Shown here one piece after another: positions 25,350 through 33,870 of a stretch of DNA of 61,582 nt. Source of the stretch: Akkermansiaceae bacterium UBA1315 (GTDB taxonomy: Bacteria > Verrucomicrobiota > Verrucomicrobiia > Verrucomicrobiales > Akkermansiaceae); the NCBI GenBank assembly GCA_002307065.1, contig DBTN01000040.1:1-61582 (forward strand). The letters are read 5' to 3'. The notes under the pieces were generated by a model. That model saw nothing but the letters and a program-made list of their open reading frames with translations, had not been told where the DNA came from and ran no database searches. Position numbers and translations under genes: made by a program. How positions within the stretch are numbered: position 1 is the first letter of the stretch; each line of letters opens with the position of its first letter.

Positions 25350-27074
25350 TCAGGCGTTGGGCAAAAGCGTTGCTTCGCAGAGGCGGGCGTAGGGGCCGTT
25401 ATTTGCGAGAAGTTGCTCATGAGTGCCTTGCTCGATGAGGCGGCCCTGGTCGAGCACGCAAATGCGGTGGGCCTTTTGAACGGTGGAGAGCCGGTGGGCG
25501 ATGACGAAGCACGTCCGGTCCGTCCGAAGGTTTTCGAGAGCTTGCTGGACGAGCCGCTCAGTGCGGTTGTCGAGCGCCGAAGTGGCTTCATCTAACAGAA
25601 GCAGCGGCGGATTTTTGAGCAACGCGCGGGCAATGGAAAGTCGTTGTTTTTCGCCGCCGGAAAAACGGATGCCGCGTTCTCCGGCGATGGTGTCGAGGCC
25701 TTCGGGGCTGGCGCGGACGAAGTTGGCGGCATTGGCGGATTCGAGAGCGGTCCAAATTTCGTCATCGGTCGCATCTTCTTTCGCGAGCAGCAGATTTTCG
25801 CGAAGCGTGGTGTTGAAGAGGAAACTTTCTTGGGTGACGTAGCCGGTCTGATCCCGCAGCCATTCTTTGGAGATGTCGGCAAGCGGGACGCCGTCGATGA
25901 GGATGCGTCCAGCGGTCGGTTCATAAAACCGGGTGAGGAGATTGAGGGTGGTGGATTTCCCGGAACCGGTGGCACCGACCAGCGCGACGGTTTCGCCCGG
26001 GCGGGCTTCGAGCGTGAGATTGCTCACTGCGGGTGCTTCTTCGCCGTAAGCGAATGAGACGTTTTCGAAACGGATGTGACCGGTGAGTTTTTCGGCGCGG
26101 TAACCTTCTGTTAGATGGGTTTCCTCTGGAGTGTCGACGATGGCGAAGACGCGTTTTGCAGCGACGATGCCACGGGTGAAGGTTTGCGAAAGCGGGTTGA
26201 TCCGCGAAATCGGATCGAACAAAAAGCCCCAGGCGAAGATGAAGGACATGATCACACCGGACGAAAGTTTTCCTTCGAGAACCCAGTGCGCGCCGAACGC
26301 GACCATCAGGATGATTCCGGATTCCGCGACGAAGGACACGGTCGGCCAGACGATCGACTGTCCTTTCATGACGTCCATGTGTTTATCTCCGACTTTTTTT
26401 GAAGCGCGTCCGAAGTCTTCAAGCGCCTCGGGTTCGACGGTGTAAGCTTTAATTTGGCGGATGCCGGAAAGGTTGTCGTGAAGCAGTGCGTTGAGGGCGG
26501 AGGAGGCCTCGGAAGACGCACGCCATTTCGGTTCCGCGCGGCGGGTCCACCAGGCGGTGAGGAGTCCGATGAAAGGCAACGGCGCGAGGGTGACCAAGGT
26601 CAGTTCCCAAGAATGATACAGCATGTAGCCGATGATGATGAGAAATTGGAGGATTGCCGCGATCGCTTGGTCGATGCCTTCGATGACGACCCGGTCCATG
26701 GTCGGCACGTCATCGGCGACGCGTGACATGATTTCTCCGGAGGAATTCGAGTCGAACCACTTGACGGGCAGCCGCTGGAGCTTGTCGTAAAGTTCGAGTC
26801 GGATGAGGTGAGTGAGTTTCAGCTCCAGCGAGTTATTAAAGTACGTGCGGAGGGTGAAAAGGATCTGGCGGGCGAGGATCGCGCCGATCCCCAGGGCGGC
26901 GGTGGAGAGAATCAGATCGGGCCGGTTTTTTCCAATGATGACGTCGATGAACTGAACGGTGATGCCCGGCAGGACCAGAACCAGCGAGGTGCAAAGGATC
27001 GCCATCAGCAGCGAGAGGGTGCTTTGCAAAGGAAAGCGGAACGTGTGGCGGAGGATGCGGGCGAGCGTGGGCAT
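25350..27074 (-). CDS. ABC exporter, fused permease and ATPase (MsbA-like)
   Basis: 574 residues: an N-terminal six-helix exporter domain (residues 1-320) and a C-terminal ATPase. Walker A is VGATGSGKST, the signature is FSGGEKQRLSIARALL, Walker B is LLLLDEATSALD, and the H-loop is VIAHRLST. The half-transporter length fits homodimeric lipid or drug flippases. MsbA is possible but cannot be separated from multidrug homologues by motif. It is divergent from the TauE-type permease gene, with an 18-bp palindrome between them. Confidence 0.92.
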   Translation of the reverse strand: MPTLARILRHTFRFPLQSTLSLLMAILCTSLVLVLPGITVQFIDVIIGKNRPDLILSTAALGIGAILARQILFTLRTYFNNSLELKLTHLIRLELYDKLQRLPVKWFDSNSSGEIMSRVADDVPTMDRVVIEGIDQAIAAILQFLIIIGYMLYHSWELTLVTLAPLPFIGLLTAWWTRRAEPKWRASSEASSALNALLHDNLSGIRQIKAYTVEPEALEDFGRASKKVGDKHMDVMKGQSIVWPTVSFVAESGIILMVAFGAHWVLEGKLSSGVIMSFIFAWGFLFDPISRINPLSQTFTRGIVAAKRVFAIVDTPEETHLTEGYRAEKLTGHIRFENVSFAYGEEAPAVSNLTLEARPGETVALVGATGSGKSTTLNLLTRFYEPTAGRILIDGVPLADISKEWLRDQTGYVTQESFLFNTTLRENLLLAKEDATDDEIWTALESANAANFVRASPEGLDTIAGERGIRFSGGEKQRLSIARALLKNPPLLLLDEATSALDNRTERLVQQALENLRTDRTCFVIAHRLSTVQKAHRICVLDQGRLIEQGTHEQLLANNGPYARLCEATLLPNA

Positions 27075-27087
27075 GGGAGGAGTGCTG

Positions 27088-27105
27088 ACCGGTTGATCAA
27101 CCGGT
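27088..27105. promoter_or_regulatory. Perfect 18-bp palindrome containing two ACCGGT sites
   Basis: ACCGGTTGATCAACCGGT is its own reverse complement. It lies 13 bp before the ABC exporter start, in the 107 bp shared with the divergent TauE gene, and is followed by TTTT on the plus strand. It may be an operator for a dimeric regulator or simply two copies of the genome-wide ACCGGT word. Confidence 0.45.
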
Positions 27106-27181
27106 TTTCTGAGAAGGAAAGAAAGGAGAAAGGTGGATTGAGATTGCGGATTGGGCGCAGTGAGGAGTGACTGGGGGCGCG

Positions 27182-27922
27182 ATGTTGGACGATCCGGGGA
27201 CTTATGCTTTTGCGTTGCTGGCGGCCTTGTGCATTGGGCTTTCGAAGGCTGGGTTCAGCGGTATCTCGATGGTATCGGTGGTGATTTTGGCGGAAATTTA
27301 CGGTCCGAAGGTTTCGGTAGGGTTGGCGCTGCCGTTGTTGATCGCTGCGGATTTGATGGCGTATCCGGCATTTATCAAACATGGATCCTGGAAACCGGTG
27401 TGGAGACTGTTAGGCCCGGCGCTGGTCGGATTGGCGCTGGGTTGGTGGGTATTGGGGAAAATTGACAATCTGATGATGCGCCGGGTGATTGGCGCCTGCG
27501 TGTTGCTGATGGTGACGATGCAAATTTTAAAGAACGTCAGACCGATCGCGTTCACCCGATTGGCGGAGTCGAGGGGTTTTGGTCTCGGTGCCGGGGTGCT
27601 GGGAGGATTTGCGACGATGCTGGCCAATGCGGCGGGGCCGGTGGTGCAGCTTTATTTGCTGGCGCGGAAGGTGCCGAAGATGGAGTTGATCGGAATCGGA
27701 GCCCGGTTTTTTCTGCTGATCAATCTCATCAAAGTGCCCATGAACGCACGCTTGGCCCTCATCAACGAAACAAGTCTCTGGGAAAACGCGCGGCTGCTGC
27801 CTGGAGTGGTCGTCGGGATCTTCGGTGGGCGATGGTTGATCAAACACGTGCCGCAGGCGGCGTTCGAGTGGATGATCGTCGGATTTTCCGGGATCGCGGC
27901 GGTGAGGCTGCTTTTTTGGTAA
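27182..27922 (+). CDS. TauE/SafE-type membrane permease
   Basis: About 246 residues from the ATG at 27182, almost entirely hydrophobic with seven or eight predicted transmembrane helices. The N-terminal repeat has the family's IGLSKAGFSGISMVSVVILA and the second repeat has FGLGAGVLGGFATMLANAAG. Family members export organosulfur or sulfite anions across the inner membrane. No sulfur gene is adjacent, so the substrate is open. Divergent from the ABC exporter. Confidence 0.87.
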   Translation: MLDDPGTYAFALLAALCIGLSKAGFSGISMVSVVILAEIYGPKVSVGLALPLLIAADLMAYPAFIKHGSWKPVWRLLGPALVGLALGWWVLGKIDNLMMRRVIGACVLLMVTMQILKNVRPIAFTRLAESRGFGLGAGVLGGFATMLANAAGPVVQLYLLARKVPKMELIGIGARFFLLINLIKVPMNARLALINETSLWENARLLPGVVVGIFGGRWLIKHVPQAAFEWMIVGFSGIAAVRLLFW

Positions 27923-27932
27923 AAGGAAGATT

Positions 27933-27956
27933 GAACGTCGAACGTCGAACGTCGAA
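27933..27956 (+). repeat. Short tandem GAACGTC repeat
   Basis: Three back-to-back copies of GAACGTC and a broken fourth. A related string occurs at 40830-40860. Both are intergenic. The rest of 27957-28144 is AT-richer, with no gene or hairpin that I can support. Confidence 0.7.
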
Positions 27957-28144
27957 GGGAAGAATTTTGAGGGGGGGAGTTCAAACTTTAGTTTGCTCTT
28001 CGGGGAGGAGCTGGCCTTTTTCTGAATGCAGATGAAGAAGAATGATGCGGATTTCGAAGAGCAAGAATTTGGAAACCGGTTTTTTGAAATTTTGAACTGA
28101 ATCTTCAAAATCCGCGTGATCCGCGTTTTGAGAATGCGGACCTG

Positions 28145-28771
28145 TTATCTTGTTTCGCGAAGCGCCTGGAAAGCTTGGTAGGCGAACATGCCGAGGAAGA
28201 TGGGGAAGAGGATCGATTGAAAATACATGAAGACCAGCACTGCCGCGGCGATCGCGCTGACGATGGTGATCCAGAGGGTGAGTTTCAGGCGTTTTGGTCC
28301 GAGGACGGCGTTCACGAGTTGACCGCCATCGAGCGGGAGGATGGGAAGGAGATTGAGCACGGCCCAGGCGACGCTGATCCAGAGCAGGCTTTGAATGAAA
28401 TAGACGGCGTTTTGAGAATGGAGCGGTAAAACGGGGATGAGCAGATAAACGACGATTGCGAGGAGGATCTGGGCGATCGGTCCGGCGGCGGTGACGAGGA
28501 AACTTTGCGGTCGGGTAAATCCGCCGGAAAAGGCGGCGAACCCGCCAAAAGCTTGAAGGGTGATGGCGGCCTGCTTGCCGAAGGCGCGACCGGTTAGAGC
28601 GTGACCCAGTTCATGAATGAGTACGGAAATGAAACCTGCGATCACAAAGAGGCCGATGCGCAGGAATGCTTCCGCAGTGCTTCCCGTGAGATTTCCGCTG
28701 ATCAGCGCGAGGGTGATCCAGAAGAACGGTTGGATTTGGATGGGAATTCCGAAGAGTGAAAAGCGAATCAT
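28145..28771 (-). CDS. Site-2 protease family membrane metallopeptidase (M50)
   Basis: 208 residues from the ATG at 28771. The frame extends upstream, but this start opens the first membrane strand (FSLFGIPIQIQPFFWITLAL). The zinc site is LIHELGHALTGRAFG, and the third ligand region NLLPILPLDGGQLVNAVLG is diagnostic of M50. Four or more transmembrane segments. These proteases cleave within membranes, in stress or signalling circuits. No anti-sigma factor is near, so the target is unknown. Confidence 0.88.
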   Translation of the reverse strand: MIRFSLFGIPIQIQPFFWITLALISGNLTGSTAEAFLRIGLFVIAGFISVLIHELGHALTGRAFGKQAAITLQAFGGFAAFSGGFTRPQSFLVTAAGPIAQILLAIVVYLLIPVLPLHSQNAVYFIQSLLWISVAWAVLNLLPILPLDGGQLVNAVLGPKRLKLTLWITIVSAIAAAVLVFMYFQSILFPIFLGMFAYQAFQALRETR

Positions 28772-28943
28772 GCGAGCCGATGGGTAGGTGATGGGGCGCG
28801 GATGTGCAAGGGCGAGGGGCATTTTTGCGGAGTGTGATCGGCTTGGACAGGTCTTGACCAAGGGCGGCTTCGCACGTAAAGGCTCTTGGACAGCGCCAAT
28901 CTCCCCGATTCTCGCAGTCCCCCATATTACCGTCTCAAACTTT

Positions 28944-29516
28944 ATGCGTTCTCTTTCGACTTCCGCTTTTATGGCATGCTGTGCCCTTGCCGCGGTTTCT
29001 TTGGTTTCCTGTGGAGTCGGTGGTCCGCCGACTCCGCCCCGAAAAGCCGATCGGGTGATGTATCAGTGGTATGATGATGGGGGGCCGGAGCCGGTGAAAA
29101 TCCATATCCGTCTCGCCGATCAAATTGCCGAATTCCAAAGGGGGGGACGAGACATCGGCTGGACGTATGTGGCTACGGGGAAAGAAGGACACGGCACGAA
29201 ACCGGGTCAGTATTCCATCACGGAAAAAATCGCCGATAAGCATTCGAACCGGTACGGTTGGATGGAAGACGAGTTCGGAAACGTGGTCGATGGCGACGCG
29301 AGATACGACGATGAGGTGCCGACCGGTTGGAGATATGTTCCTGCGCCGATGCCTTATTGGATGCGACTCACCAATTACGGGATCGGCATGCATGGCGGTT
29401 TGATTCCTGAGCCGGGCACACCAGCCTCTCACGGTTGCATCCGGATTCCGCATGAGTTCGTGCCGGTGCTTTTTGATGCGGTGAAAGTCGGCACTCCGGT
29501 GAAAATCACTCCCTGA
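28944..29516 (+). CDS. L,D-transpeptidase (YkuD) lipoprotein
   Basis: 190 residues from the ATG at 28944, chosen because it opens a lipoprotein signal (ALAAVSLVSCG, lipobox Cys near residue 24). The YkuD catalytic block is complete: HGGLIPEPGTPASHGCIRIP, with His and the nucleophilic Cys. It would cross-link or modify peptidoglycan from a lipid anchor. A bidirectional hairpin terminator separates it from the convergent LysM gene. Confidence 0.92.
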   Translation: MRSLSTSAFMACCALAAVSLVSCGVGGPPTPPRKADRVMYQWYDDGGPEPVKIHIRLADQIAEFQRGGRDIGWTYVATGKEGHGTKPGQYSITEKIADKHSNRYGWMEDEFGNVVDGDARYDDEVPTGWRYVPAPMPYWMRLTNYGIGMHGGLIPEPGTPASHGCIRIPHEFVPVLFDAVKVGTPVKITP

Positions 29517-29536
29517 CCGGTTTTGATTTAAAAATC

Positions 29537-29568
29537 AAAGCCCGTCCGGATTTCTCCGAACGGGCTTT
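29537..29568. terminator. Hairpin terminator between the convergent L,D-transpeptidase and LysM genes
   Basis: AAAGCCCGTCCGGA, loop TTTC, TCCGAACGGGCTTT: about 14 paired positions with one mismatch. It is flanked by As on the left and Ts on the right, so it can serve both strands, with the plus-strand T tail interrupted. Confidence 0.85.
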
Positions 29569-29601
29569 CTTCATCCTGAATCGACCAAAGGGCGGTTTCG
29601 C

Positions 29602-30540
29602 TTATGGCTGGGCGGTAACGTAGAGTTCCGAGCCTTTGGCCAGGACGGTCGTAGTACTGAGATCGAGACCATTTAGGTCGTTAAGTCGTGCGGTATCGGT
29701 GCCGTGTTGGGCGGCGAATTGGCCGTAAGTCATTTCCCCATCAATCGTGACCGAGCGGACGATCGGTTTTTTCTCAACCGGCTTGGCAGGAGTTTGGGGA
29801 GCGGACGCGGTGGCAGCGGCAGGAGTTTTCGCCGCAGGCAGCGGTTTTGGATTGGAAATGTTTGTCGAAGGGGCAGGAGCTGCAGGCTTCGACGCGATCG
29901 GTTCGGCGGCTGCCGTAGGTTCCGATTTTCCTGATCCTGAGATTCGGATTTGCTGACCGACGCGCATGGCGGACGGTTTCACCTTTGGATTCGCGGCGAC
30001 CAGCGATTGGGTGGAAACGTGGTATTTTTTGGCGATGCTATAAAACGTTTCGCCGGAGCGGACGGTGTGGATCTGGCCGTCATTCGAGGTGGCTGGTGCT
30101 GGCTTGGAAACGGGTGCTGCGTTTTTCGCGACGGTGTTGTCAGCGGTGGACGCGCTGCCGCCAGGAAGCTTCAGCTTTTGCCCGACGGAAATTTTGGAAG
30201 GATCTTTGATGCCGTTTGCTTTGGCGATCGCTTGCACCGTGAGACCATTGGCGCGCGCGACTTTGGCGAGCGTATCTCCCCGGCGAATGGTGTAATGGCT
30301 GTCCGCAGCCGATTCCTTGGTGGCGGCGGGTGAGGTGGTGGAGATCAGTTGCAGACCATGGGGATTTCCACGGGATTCGCCCGTCAGCGAAAGCAACTTC
30401 ATATTCTCGTCCTCAAGCTGGCGAATCTGACGCTCTTGTTCCGCGCAACGATCACGCAAGATTTCGAGCTCTGACTTGGAAAAAGCGAAGGGGGAGGAAA
30501 GGAGTAATGAAAGCGTTGCAAAGCAAAGGGTCGTTTTCAT
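29602..30540 (-). CDS. Exported LysM-repeat protein
   Basis: 312 residues. A signal peptide (MKTTLCFATLSLLLSSPFAF) is followed by a short coiled coil (residues ~22-50). Two clear LysM domains come next, HYTIRRGDTLAKVARANG (about residues 82-125) and HTVRSGETFYSIAKKYHV (about 157-200). A third degenerate LysM-like unit lies at the C-terminus (DGEMTYGQFAAQHGTDTARL). Pro/Ala-rich linkers separate them. Probably binds peptidoglycan in the periplasm. No catalytic domain is seen. Confidence 0.9.
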   Translation of the reverse strand: MKTTLCFATLSLLLSSPFAFSKSELEILRDRCAEQERQIRQLEDENMKLLSLTGESRGNPHGLQLISTTSPAATKESAADSHYTIRRGDTLAKVARANGLTVQAIAKANGIKDPSKISVGQKLKLPGGSASTADNTVAKNAAPVSKPAPATSNDGQIHTVRSGETFYSIAKKYHVSTQSLVAANPKVKPSAMRVGQQIRISGSGKSEPTAAAEPIASKPAAPAPSTNISNPKPLPAAKTPAAATASAPQTPAKPVEKKPIVRSVTIDGEMTYGQFAAQHGTDTARLNDLNGLDLSTTTVLAKGSELYVTAQP

Positions 30541-30625
30541 GATGCGAAATGTTTTTCAAATTTGGTGATACGGATCAAGAGAAATCTAATTTTTGTTAAT
30601 AAACCGTAAAAGTGAATAGATTTTA

Positions 30626-30657
30626 TAAAAAAAGGCAGCTCCGGTGAGGAGCTGCCT
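30626..30657 (-). terminator. Intrinsic terminator of efp
   Basis: On the minus strand: AGGCAGCTCC, loop TCACC, GGAGCTGCCT, a perfect 10-bp stem, followed by TTTTTTT. It lies 35 bp after the efp stop. Confidence 0.95.
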
Positions 30658-30691
30658 GTTGAGACGAAGAGGGGCTGAAAACTATTCAGAT

Positions 30692-31258
30692 TCAGTTTGC
30701 CCGGCCGAGGTAGGAATTGTCCTCGGTCTTCACGTTGATTTTTTCACCAACGTTAATGAAAAGTGGCACTTGAACGACCAAACCGGTTTCCATGATCGCC
30801 GGTTTGTAGACGTTGTTTGCGGAGTCGCCTTTCACGCCTTCGGACGATTCGGTGACGGTCATGACCATCGAAAGCGGAAGATCAACGGACACCACGATGC
30901 CATCTGCGACCAGAAGGTTGTAAAGTTGGCCTTCGATGAGGTAGTTTTTCACCCCTTCGATCAAATCTTCGTAAACGATCGCGTCTTCGTAAGTGTTCGG
31001 ATCGAGGAAATGATAGCCGCTGCTGTCTTTGTAAGAGTATTCGTGCGGAGTGCGCTCAAGGACAACGCCTTCGACGGAATCGTTCGACGTCATGCGAAGG
31101 TTGAAGACCTTTTTCGTGGCGACGCTGCGAATGGACATTTGCACGTAAGAAGCCATCCGCGGAGGAGTCTTCAGTTCGTGATCGATCACGAGACAGACTT
31201 CGTTGTTGTGGCGGACGGCGTGTCCTTTGCGGAGATTGATGATCGGTGTGCTGGCCAT
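30692..31258 (-). CDS. efp: Translation elongation factor P
   Basis: 188 residues with the three-domain EF-P layout. It rescues ribosomes stalled at polyproline. The loop that enters the peptidyl-transferase centre reads LKTPPRMASYVQ, so the tip residue is Arg rather than Lys and the usual PGK is replaced by TPPR. An Arg tip is known from EarP-rhamnosylated EF-Ps, but this loop differs from those too, and no modification gene is adjacent. Relevant here because two small proteins in this window end in polyproline. Confidence 0.93.
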   Translation of the reverse strand: MASTPIINLRKGHAVRHNNEVCLVIDHELKTPPRMASYVQMSIRSVATKKVFNLRMTSNDSVEGVVLERTPHEYSYKDSSGYHFLDPNTYEDAIVYEDLIEGVKNYLIEGQLYNLLVADGIVVSVDLPLSMVMTVTESSEGVKGDSANNVYKPAIMETGLVVQVPLFINVGEKINVKTEDNSYLGRAN

Positions 31259-31333
31259 AAAAGTTGAGTGGAAACGGGATAGGTGGTCGGAGCGGGCGAG
31301 GCAAGCGCGGAGTTTTCCGCGCTGGCACGAGGA

Positions 31334-31849
31334 TTAGGCGCGTTGTTGTTTCACCCAAGCGGCCAGTTTTTCGGGTTCGTCGCCGATGGCCCAGACGTGG
31401 CGGAGGAAATCGGCGGGGTGGATGTTGCCATTTTTTTGAAGGAAATTGCGATCTCCACCGCAGCCGAACATCAGATCGGGATCAAGCTCGCCCCGGAGCT
31501 TCGCTTTTGCTTTCTCCAGGATTCGTGGGAAATAGGGAATTCCTTCGAATTCCTCGCCAAAACCGGGAACGTCGTCACGGGTGAGGACCTTGTCGCTTTT
31601 TTCGCCTTTTTGAAGGGTCAGGAAATAGTCGCGTCGGACGGCGGCGACCAGCAGGGCGGTGGAGGCGCTCGGTTCGCCTTCTTCGGCGAGGTCTTCGACG
31701 AAATCGAAAAGCTCGCGTGGCTGGTAGCCGATCGATTCGAGAAATTCGATGTCTTCGCTGGAATAGTGGTTTTTAAAATCCGTGTCTCCCGAGCGATAGG
31801 ATTCGAGGGAGCGGGAGAAAAGTTCGGTGAAGCGGTCGTTCCAGGTCAT
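31334..31849 (-). CDS. DUF5069 family protein
   Basis: 171 residues, cytoplasmic. The segments YFPRILEKAKAKLRGELDPD and FGCGGDRNFL match what I know of DUF5069, a family frequent in Verrucomicrobiota and Planctomycetota. Function unknown. It lies 75 bp from efp and 67 bp from the M48 protease gene, all on the same strand. Confidence 0.8.
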   Translation of the reverse strand: MTWNDRFTELFSRSLESYRSGDTDFKNHYSSEDIEFLESIGYQPRELFDFVEDLAEEGEPSASTALLVAAVRRDYFLTLQKGEKSDKVLTRDDVPGFGEEFEGIPYFPRILEKAKAKLRGELDPDLMFGCGGDRNFLQKNGNIHPADFLRHVWAIGDEPEKLAAWVKQQRA

Positions 31850-31916
31850 GTGGGTTTTAATGAAGCGTGATTTGAAGATTCGGCATCTTTATTTTTTGCC
31901 GGAGGAGGGGAAGCGA

Positions 31917-33185
31917 TCAGCCACCGGTTTTTCCGAGTGCTTCCAGTCTTTGCAAAAGCGGCGGGTGCGAGTAATCGAGCCAGACGCGGAGCTTGGCGGG
32001 GGATGGGTGGGAAAGGTGGTCGGCGGAGAGTTTTTTCAGCGCTTCGGCAAGTGAGACGTTATCTTCGGTCATTTTCGCGGCGTAGGCGTCCGCTTCGAAT
32101 TCGTGTTTACGTGACCAGGCATTGGCGGCGACGCCGAGGATTTTACTGACCGGTTCCAGCAAGATCCCGAAAAGTACCAGGCCGACGTGTGGGGAAATGA
32201 TCTTCACTCCGAATGCGTCAAACAGTGCGCGGGAAAACGAACTCGTCGGATCGGTGGCGAGGCCGAGAAGGAAAAAGATCACCGCCATTTGCAAAATTCC
32301 GACGACCAGGCGCTGTTTGATATGGCCGCAGCGGAAATGGCCGATTTCGTGAGCGAGAACGCCGAGGAGCTCTTTTTCCGAATGTTTTTCCATCAACGTG
32401 TCGAAGAGCGCGATTTTCTTTCGTTTGCCCAAACCGGTGAAAAACGCGTTTGCTTTGGTCGAGCGTTTTGATCCGTCCATCACGAACACGCCGGTGAGCG
32501 GGAAGCCGCATTTGTTACCGAGGGCCTCGATCGATTCGCGCAGCGGGGTTTCCGGCATCGGCGTGAATTTATTGAACAGCGGCATGATCAGCGACGGTGC
32601 AAGATAAGTCAGAATCAACTGAAACGCGGTGACCACAGCCCAGGCCCAAAGCCAGGCGTGCGGAACATTTCCGAAGATCCACAAAACAGCCGCCCCGATC
32701 GGCAGGCCGATGACCGCAGCGAGAGCGATGCCTTTCAGACGGTCCATGAAAAACGTCGCGGGCGTCGAGCGGTTGAAGCCGAAATTTTGTTCGATGATAA
32801 AAGTGTCGTAGATCGCGAAGGGCATCGAAAGCAGGCTTTGCCCGAAAAGCAGCAGCGCGAGGAAGATCAAGCCGGTCACCACTTCGGAACCGCCGAATCC
32901 CCGGGCGAATTGATCCAGCCACTGGAAACCGCCGAGGAACCAAAAGAGCAGCAGGGTTGCCAGCGAACCCATCGATTGCATCAAGTGGAAGCGAGCGTTG
33001 ACGCGGAGATAATCGCGGGCTTTGTCGAGTTTTGCGGAATCCAGGACGTCTGCCAGCGCCTTTGGAACAAACGTCGGAAAGGTCCTGAGATTGAGAAGAG
33101 TCGCCGCGAATTCCAGCTTCCAAAGTGCAAAAAGTCCGATAAGAATAATGACTGTGATGAAATTTCCCCCGCTCATTCGCTCCAT
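31917..33185 (-). CDS. M48 family (Ste24/HtpX-like) membrane metallopeptidase
   Basis: About 422 residues from the ATG at 33185 (ATG at 33176 is an alternative). The domain order is that of CAAX prenyl protease 1 homologues: several N-terminal transmembrane segments, then LGVLAHEIGHFRCGHIKQR with the HExxH zinc site, then the third ligand Glu in RKHEFEADAYAAKM. Probably degrades or processes membrane proteins. Its start codon is one base away from that of the divergent lipoprotein gene. Confidence 0.92.
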   Translation of the reverse strand: MERMSGGNFITVIILIGLFALWKLEFAATLLNLRTFPTFVPKALADVLDSAKLDKARDYLRVNARFHLMQSMGSLATLLLFWFLGGFQWLDQFARGFGGSEVVTGLIFLALLLFGQSLLSMPFAIYDTFIIEQNFGFNRSTPATFFMDRLKGIALAAVIGLPIGAAVLWIFGNVPHAWLWAWAVVTAFQLILTYLAPSLIMPLFNKFTPMPETPLRESIEALGNKCGFPLTGVFVMDGSKRSTKANAFFTGLGKRKKIALFDTLMEKHSEKELLGVLAHEIGHFRCGHIKQRLVVGILQMAVIFFLLGLATDPTSSFSRALFDAFGVKIISPHVGLVLFGILLEPVSKILGVAANAWSRKHEFEADAYAAKMTEDNVSLAEALKKLSADHLSHPSPAKLRVWLDYSHPPLLQRLEALGKTGG

Positions 33186-33186
33186 A

Positions 33187-33825
33187 ATGCATGGCTTTTC
33201 CCGAGCCACAAGACTCTCGCTCGTGGTTTGTCTTTTTCCGTTAGCGGGCTGCATGAGTCTGGTCGCCAAAAAACACACCTATGACATGAGTGCCTCGTCC
33301 CCAGCGGCTACCGTCAATGGCGCGAAAGTCCGCTTGCAGCTCAAACCGGAAGGGACCGATGGGCCGTCGTTCGCGTTAAGCGCCATGGTGGTCGGTGCGG
33401 GATTTGCCACTTTGGATGGGCCATTTGCTTGGCGGATCGAAGCGACGGGCGAATCCGGAAAACAAGAGGCTCTGATCGTCCACCGGCTGCGGACACTCAC
33501 TTCCCTCACCAAAAGGGATGAATGGTATCCTGCTCAACACCTCGGGCGGCGGGTGGATTTCCGGGTGAAAAAAGGCGAAACCGGTCCGCCGAAAGCCGTT
33601 TACGAAATTCCGGGGCGACTTGATGTGAAGCCGAGAGTCGATGGCGTGCTGGATGTCTTGGCGGATCTGACGGTCATCACCCAAGGGAAACGCGAGCGGA
33701 AGACGGTCAAATTCCGGCTTGATCCGTCACAAAAACGCGCGGATGAGTTCATTTTTCTGCCAGCGGAGATCGTCAATAGCATCGGGAAAGGTCCGGATGA
33801 CTGGGAAGATCGCGGTTGGGATTGA
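33187..33825 (+). CDS. Lipoprotein of unknown function
   Basis: 212 residues from the ATG at 33187. A signal with lipobox LVVCLFPLAGC (Cys near residue 23) is followed by a beta-rich domain containing VGAGFATLDGPFAWRIEATG and KTVKFRLDPSQKRADEFIF. No family recognised. Its start lies one base from the divergent M48 start. Followed by the class B PBP gene after 45 bp. Confidence 0.75.
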   Translation: MHGFSRATRLSLVVCLFPLAGCMSLVAKKHTYDMSASSPAATVNGAKVRLQLKPEGTDGPSFALSAMVVGAGFATLDGPFAWRIEATGESGKQEALIVHRLRTLTSLTKRDEWYPAQHLGRRVDFRVKKGETGPPKAVYEIPGRLDVKPRVDGVLDVLADLTVITQGKRERKTVKFRLDPSQKRADEFIFLPAEIVNSIGKGPDDWEDRGWD

Positions 33826-33870
33826 GCGTTGCCCACCCGGCGGAACGCGATTAGTCTTTGTCTCCCAGCC

